Positions 60,489 to 64,000 of a stretch of 64,000 nt of DNA are shown here, piece by piece (within the stretch, counting starts at the first letter, position 1; each line of letters begins with the position of its first letter). A program made the position numbers and the translations under genes. The stretch covers positions 1,178,001 to 1,242,000 of the forward strand of contig NZ_CP010515.1 in the NCBI RefSeq assembly GCF_003431325.1, written 5' to 3'. The notes below the pieces were generated by a model that searched no databases, was not told where the DNA came from, and saw only the letters and a program-made list of their open reading frames with translations. This stretch comes from Acidilobus sp. 7A. GTDB taxonomy: Archaea; Thermoproteota; Thermoprotei_A; Sulfolobales; Acidilobaceae.

Positions 60489-60914
60489 TTGACGAGAACG
60501 CTGAGCATGCTGACCTTTAAGAGGAAGTACCTGAACTTGATACTGAGTGGGAGGAAGAGGAGCACCATAAGGCTCGGCAGCTTCCAGGTCAGGGAGAAGT
60601 ACCTCAAGGTAGTGAGCTCCGGCAGGCCTGTAGCCGTCGTGCAGGTTGACAGGGTTATTCATAAGAAGGTCAAGGAGCTCACCGACGAGGACGCAAGGCT
60701 TGACGGATTTAAGGGGCTTCCCGAGCTGTTTAGGGAGCTGAGGTCCATCTATGGTGACTTCCTGCTCGATGATGACGTGACCATTATCACGTTCACCCTA
60801 AGGAGGGTGCTGGAGGGGATACATGACGCAGGCGGCTCGGCCAGAGGCTATGGAGCTGACGAGGGCGCGAGAGGCGCAGCCGCAAGGGCGAGGAAGGGGA
60901 GGCCGCTGCGCTAG
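60489..60914 (+). CDS. ASCH-domain protein
   Basis: 141 residues. ASCH fold: LSMLTFKRKYLNLILSGRKRSTIRLG (conserved basic loop), VAVVQVDRVIHKKVKELTDEDARLDGFKGLPELFRELRSIYG. ASCH domains bind RNA or act as RNA amidohydrolases. The C-terminal 30 residues are Gly/Arg/Ala-rich and may bind nucleic acid. TTG start at 60489 with GGAGC upstream. Single gene with independent promoter. Confidence 0.8.
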   Translation: MTRTLSMLTFKRKYLNLILSGRKRSTIRLGSFQVREKYLKVVSSGRPVAVVQVDRVIHKKVKELTDEDARLDGFKGLPELFRELRSIYGDFLLDDDVTIITFTLRRVLEGIHDAGGSARGYGADEGARGAAARARKGRPLR

Positions 60915-61017
60915 GGGGCCGCGTCAAGAGGGCGCGCCAGCGCGGCGCCTTTAAGCTTTGACGACGGAGGAATATTATTAAGCTTCAAAAGTCCATGTAA
61001 ATGAGGTGCAGCTACTC

Positions 61018-61851
61018 ATGGAAACTCCAAGGGTGAGGACCTACATACCTGGTCTTGACGAGATACTCTACGGTGGCATACCCGATAGGAACGTAGTCAT
61101 GATATCAGGGGGGCCTGGCACAGGCAAGTCAATAATGGCCCAGCAGTTCATCTACAACGGCCTCGTCAGGGGTGAGCCAGGCGTTTATGTTGCCCTCGAG
61201 GAGCACCCGAGTTCCATAAGGAGGAGCTTCAGGCACTTTAACTGGAACATAGACGAGTACGAGAAGAACGGCACATTCGCCATAGTGGACGCTTTCACCA
61301 CTGGCATAGGTGCCGCCGCCCAGAGGGAGAGGTACATCGTCAAGAGTCTAGATGACGTCTCCGAGCTAGCTGATGTCATAAGGCAGGCAATTAAGGACAC
61401 GAAGGCTAAGAGGGTTGCCATAGACTCGGTGAGCACCCTTTACCTCTCGAAGCCTGCAACGGCCAGGGGCACCGTGATGGCCCTCAAGAGGATAGTGTCA
61501 GGGCTTGGCTGCACGGCGTTCTTCGTGAGCCAGGTCTCCGTGGGCGAGAGGGGCTTCGGGGGCCCAGGGGTTGAACATGCTGTGGACGGAATAATAAGGC
61601 TGGACCTTGACGAGATCGAGGGAAGGCTCTACCGCTCCATAATAGTCTGGAAGATGAGGGACTCAAAGATATCAATGATGAGGCACCCGATGGACATAAC
61701 CGACAACGGGATAGTTGTCGCGTGGGACAAGTACCTTAGGGTAACCCCTAGCTCAATTTCTATAGAGGATCTGCCTAAGGAGGTAGTCAACGAGATGAGA
61801 AGATTCATAGGCAGGGAGACGGAATCCAGAGGTAACAAAGGGTTAGAGTAA
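61018..61851 (+). CDS. KaiC-like RecA-superfamily ATPase
   Basis: Single-domain KaiC-type ATPase, 277 residues from ATG 61018 (GTG 61006 in frame). [36 protein letters not shown] holds Walker [14 protein letters not shown] holds Walker [30 protein letters not shown] is the typical C-terminal part. Such archaeal single-domain KaiC-like proteins are common and mostly of unknown function, possibly in signal transduction or motility. It is preceded by CTTCAAAAGTCC, and AGGTG lies near the GTG. Confidence 0.82.
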   Translation: METPRVRTYIPGLDEILYGGIPDRNVVMISGGPGTGKSIMAQQFIYNGLVRGEPGVYVALEEHPSSIRRSFRHFNWNIDEYEKNGTFAIVDAFTTGIGAAAQRERYIVKSLDDVSELADVIRQAIKDTKAKRVAIDSVSTLYLSKPATARGTVMALKRIVSGLGCTAFFVSQVSVGERGFGGPGVEHAVDGIIRLDLDEIEGRLYRSIIVWKMRDSKISMMRHPMDITDNGIVVAWDKYLRVTPSSISIEDLPKEVVNEMRRFIGRETESRGNKGLE

Positions 61852-61984
61852 TGATACATATCTAAACTCAAGATGCATCGTTCAACCACAAGGGGCCCTC
61901 GCCTGAAGCCGAGCCCCATAGGTATCAAACAAAGTAATTCTGTAGATAAAACCGCTAGACCACGCAAGGCTCGTTAGAAGGGGC

Positions 61985-64000
61985 CTAAAGAGCCAGGAGC
62001 CCGTGCACTAACATCCAGACGCCGATACCTGCGTTGGCGGCGACTATCATAGGCGCGAAGACCACCGAGAGCGTGTTGAGAACCTTTATCAGGGGGTTCA
62101 TCGAGGGGCCCGTGGTGTCCTTGAATGGGTCACCCACCGTATCGCCTACCACGGCCGCCTTGTGGGCCTCGCTCCCCTTACCACCCAGCCTCGGGTCAAG
62201 GTTAGCCTCTATGTACTTCTTGGCGTTGTCCCAGGCCCCGCCAGCGTTAGACATGAGAAGCGCCCTCGGAACGCCTACAAGTATGGCGCCCATTATGAGA
62301 CCTGCTATGGCCTGCCAACCAAGCAGGAGGCCTACAGCGATAGGTGATATTATAGCCACCAGCACTGGCATCATGAACTCCTGCAGGGCCCTCCTGGTGG
62401 CAATGTCTACGACCCTAGCGTAGTCCGGCTTCTCCTTCCACTCCATTATGCCGGGCCTCTCCCTGAACTGCCTCCTTATCTCCTCAACTATCTCCATGGC
62501 GGTCCTGCCCACGGCGCCGAGGGTCCTGCTGGCTAGCACATAGACTACTACGGCACCCACTAGCGCGCCTATGAGGACGTTCGGGTTTATTATGATTATG
62601 CTATTTATTAAGTCTACAGGGCCAGACACGTACTTAGCTGCCACGCTTATGACCTCGAATACGAAGCCTATGAAGAGCACTAGCGCCGCCATGGCTGCAC
62701 TGCTTATCGCGTAGCCCTTCGTCGTGGCCTTGGTAGTGTTGCCCACAGCGTCAAGCACGTCCAGCCTGTCCCTGACCTCCTCCGGAAGGCCTGCCATCTC
62801 GGCCACGCCAGCCGCGTTATCGCTGACAGGCCCGAAGGAGTCTGCAGTTATTATTATTCCTGCTACGGAGAGGAGCCCCACTGAGGCGAGGGCCGTTCCA
62901 TAGATGCCCGCGAGGAAGCCCGAGTAGCTGCTCAGCAACGATGATGAGACCAGGTCCTTGAAGGCGAAGAACCCCATGGCATAGGTCACACCGAGCACTA
63001 GCGCTATAATGAGTATCACAGGTATGGCACTTATTAAGCCGTAGGAGTAGCCAGTCACTATCACGGTCGCGGGGCTTATCAGAGCCTGGTTCGCTATTTC
63101 CTTCACAGGCTTATAGGTGTAGTGGGTGTAGTACCCTGTTAGAGCCAATACTAGGGGGGCCAGTATGGCTCCGAGCGACGCTGCAAGCGGGGCCAGTAGA
63201 GCCACGGATAGCCCAAGGCCCCTCAGAAGGAAGTAGCTGACTATGAAGAACAGCACTATTGAGATTCCTATGGTCTCATATATGTCATAGGATATTGCTG
63301 TCAGCGGGTGCTGCGACCCCCTCAGCCTGAGCATTGCTATGCCAGCGAACGTGGCCAACAGCGCTATGGCGCCGTAAAGTATGGGCAGCACTACGAGCTG
63401 AGGGTAGCTGCTGGACCAACCCATAACCCAGGCCAGGAATATTGCGCCAGTCACTATAACTATGTAAGACTCGAAGACGTCAGCTGCCATTCCTGCGACG
63501 TCACCGACGTTGTCACCAACGTTGTCGGCTATGACACCTGGGTTCCTTGGGTCGTCCTCTGGTATGCCCTTCTCAATCTTGCCTACCAAGTCAGCGCCCA
63601 GGTCAGCTGCCTTAGTATATATGCCTCCGCCGACCCTCATGAAGAGCGTCACAAGGCTTGCCCCAAAGGCCATCGATATGAGGGCCAGCGCCCAGGAACT
63701 AGGCAGGGCATGAATGAAGCCGATATAGAGGACGCTTATAAGGAGCAGCGCTATGCCAGCTAGTGAGAGGCCCATCACTGCCCCAGCGCGCCAGGCGAGC
63801 CTGAGCGAGTGGAAGACGCTGTTCCTAGCTGCCATGGCGGCCCTTGTTGCCGACCTGGTAGTTACGTACATCCCTAAGTATCCAGCTAGCATAGAGCCCG
63901 CTGCCCCTACTATGAAGGCGGCGGCTGAGGAGCCTCCCAGGGCATAGCTGTGATCTGCATAGGAGATACCTACGGCTATTATTATTGCAAGCACCACTAA
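61985..64000 (-). CDS. hppA: Membrane-bound proton-translocating pyrophosphatase (start outside window)
   Basis: About 670 residues visible; the N-terminal 40-50 residues lie outside the window. Pumps protons across the membrane using pyrophosphate. Seen: GGGIYTKAADLGADLVGKIEKGIPEDDPRNPGVIADNVGDNVGDVAGMAADVFESY (substrate site) and DNAAGVAEMAGLPEEVRDRLDVLDAVGNTTKATTKGYA. GNTTKAT, with Lys where K+-dependent enzymes have Ala, marks the K+-independent class. The second substrate motif AAVVGDTVGDPFKDTTGPSMNPLIK is at the end. About 15 membrane helices. Its stop faces the KaiC-like gene. Confidence 0.92.
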   Translation of the reverse strand, partial: LVVLAIIIAVGISYADHSYALGGSSAAAFIVGAAGSMLAGYLGMYVTTRSATRAAMAARNSVFHSLRLAWRAGAVMGLSLAGIALLLISVLYIGFIHALPSSWALALISMAFGASLVTLFMRVGGGIYTKAADLGADLVGKIEKGIPEDDPRNPGVIADNVGDNVGDVAGMAADVFESYIVIVTGAIFLAWVMGWSSSYPQLVVLPILYGAIALLATFAGIAMLRLRGSQHPLTAISYDIYETIGISIVLFFIVSYFLLRGLGLSVALLAPLAASLGAILAPLVLALTGYYTHYTYKPVKEIANQALISPATVIVTGYSYGLISAIPVILIIALVLGVTYAMGFFAFKDLVSSSLLSSYSGFLAGIYGTALASVGLLSVAGIIITADSFGPVSDNAAGVAEMAGLPEEVRDRLDVLDAVGNTTKATTKGYAISSAAMAALVLFIGFVFEVISVAAKYVSGPVDLINSIIIINPNVLIGALVGAVVVYVLASRTLGAVGRTAMEIVEEIRRQFRERPGIMEWKEKPDYARVVDIATRRALQEFMMPVLVAIISPIAVGLLLGWQAIAGLIMGAILVGVPRALLMSNAGGAWDNAKKYIEANLDPRLGGKGSEAHKAAVVGDTVGDPFKDTTGPSMNPLIKVLNTLSVVFAPMIVAANAGIGVWMLVHGLLAL

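Overview
The window is 64 kb of a GC-rich crenarchaeal genome. Informational genes are archaeal: PCNA, HerA/NurA, a PINA-type PIN-ATPase, crenarchaeal SSB, archaeal ribosomal proteins, RpoD/RpoN, L7Ae and Pth2. The two small pyruvoyl decarboxylases look like the crenarchaeal AdoMetDC and ArgDC pair. Metabolism suggests a thermoacidophilic, peptide- and sugar-using heterotroph: a very large secreted S53 (acid) peptidase, GH31 alpha-glycosidase, GlcSTUV-type sugar ABC transporter, amino-acid permease, aldehyde ferredoxin oxidoreductase and a K+-independent-type proton pyrophosphatase. An Acidilobus-like organism (Acidilobales) fits best; this is an inference, since no rRNA is present.

Layout. 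1-6.2 kb: end of a PCNA gene, an ALDH-like/cobalamin adenosyltransferase pair, and a HerA-NurA pair. 6.4-12.9 kb: glycosyltransferase, APC permease, GH31 enzyme, membrane protein, dUTPase. 12.9-14 kb: decayed mobile DNA. 14-17.7 kb: orphan sugar-binding protein, split LysO-like exporter, amidohydrolase-like protein without metal ligands. 17.8-25 kb: PINA, an E1/ThiF-like enzyme, a TnpB fragment joined to a threonine synthase fragment, AOR, an MBL protein, SSB. 25.3 kb: tRNA-Val(CAC). 25.6-32.3 kb: MFS, a TenA-like protein, MfnA-type decarboxylase, malic enzyme, NCS1 permease. 32.3-33.5 kb: a 1.2-kb gene-free stretch with a candidate structured RNA. 33.5-38.6 kb: cupin and glcSTUV. 38.7-43.9 kb: candidate C/D box sRNA, then L7Ae-S13-S4-S11-RpoD-L18e-L13-S9-RpoN-S2. 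44-56.7 kb: AdoMetDC, a NifX-like protein, a degenerate threonine-synthase/winged-helix protein divergent from an acyl-CoA synthetase, MoaB, MTA phosphorylase, Pth2, ArgDC, thioredoxin. 56.8-64 kb: S53 peptidase, ASCH protein, KaiC-like ATPase, and the start-truncated proton pyrophosphatase.

Functional links. AdoMetDC, ArgDC and MTA phosphorylase cover polyamine synthesis and recycling of its methylthioadenosine by-product. AOR, acyl-CoA synthetase, malic enzyme and pyrophosphatase fit amino-acid and sugar catabolism. The ribosomal/RNA polymerase block is one tightly overlapping operon.

The most unusual feature is a set of at least eight 3'-end remnants related to IS200/IS605 TnpB, nearly all without tnpB bodies. 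Three copies of one family (A) are about 255 bp, begin at a shared GGCTGA containing the stop codon of the upstream gene, lie in sense orientation to it, and end with CAAACGG or CAAATGG. Two copies of a second family (B) lie 5' of convergent genes' stop codons, one abutting the stop exactly. These could be MITE-like elements or orphan omega-RNA loci. Other points for follow-up are the PLP-lysine-less threonine-synthase/winged-helix fusion, the 265-nt closed-helix RNA candidate, a C/D sRNA beside the L7Ae gene, and a 566-bp cassette bounded by 20-bp inverted repeats.
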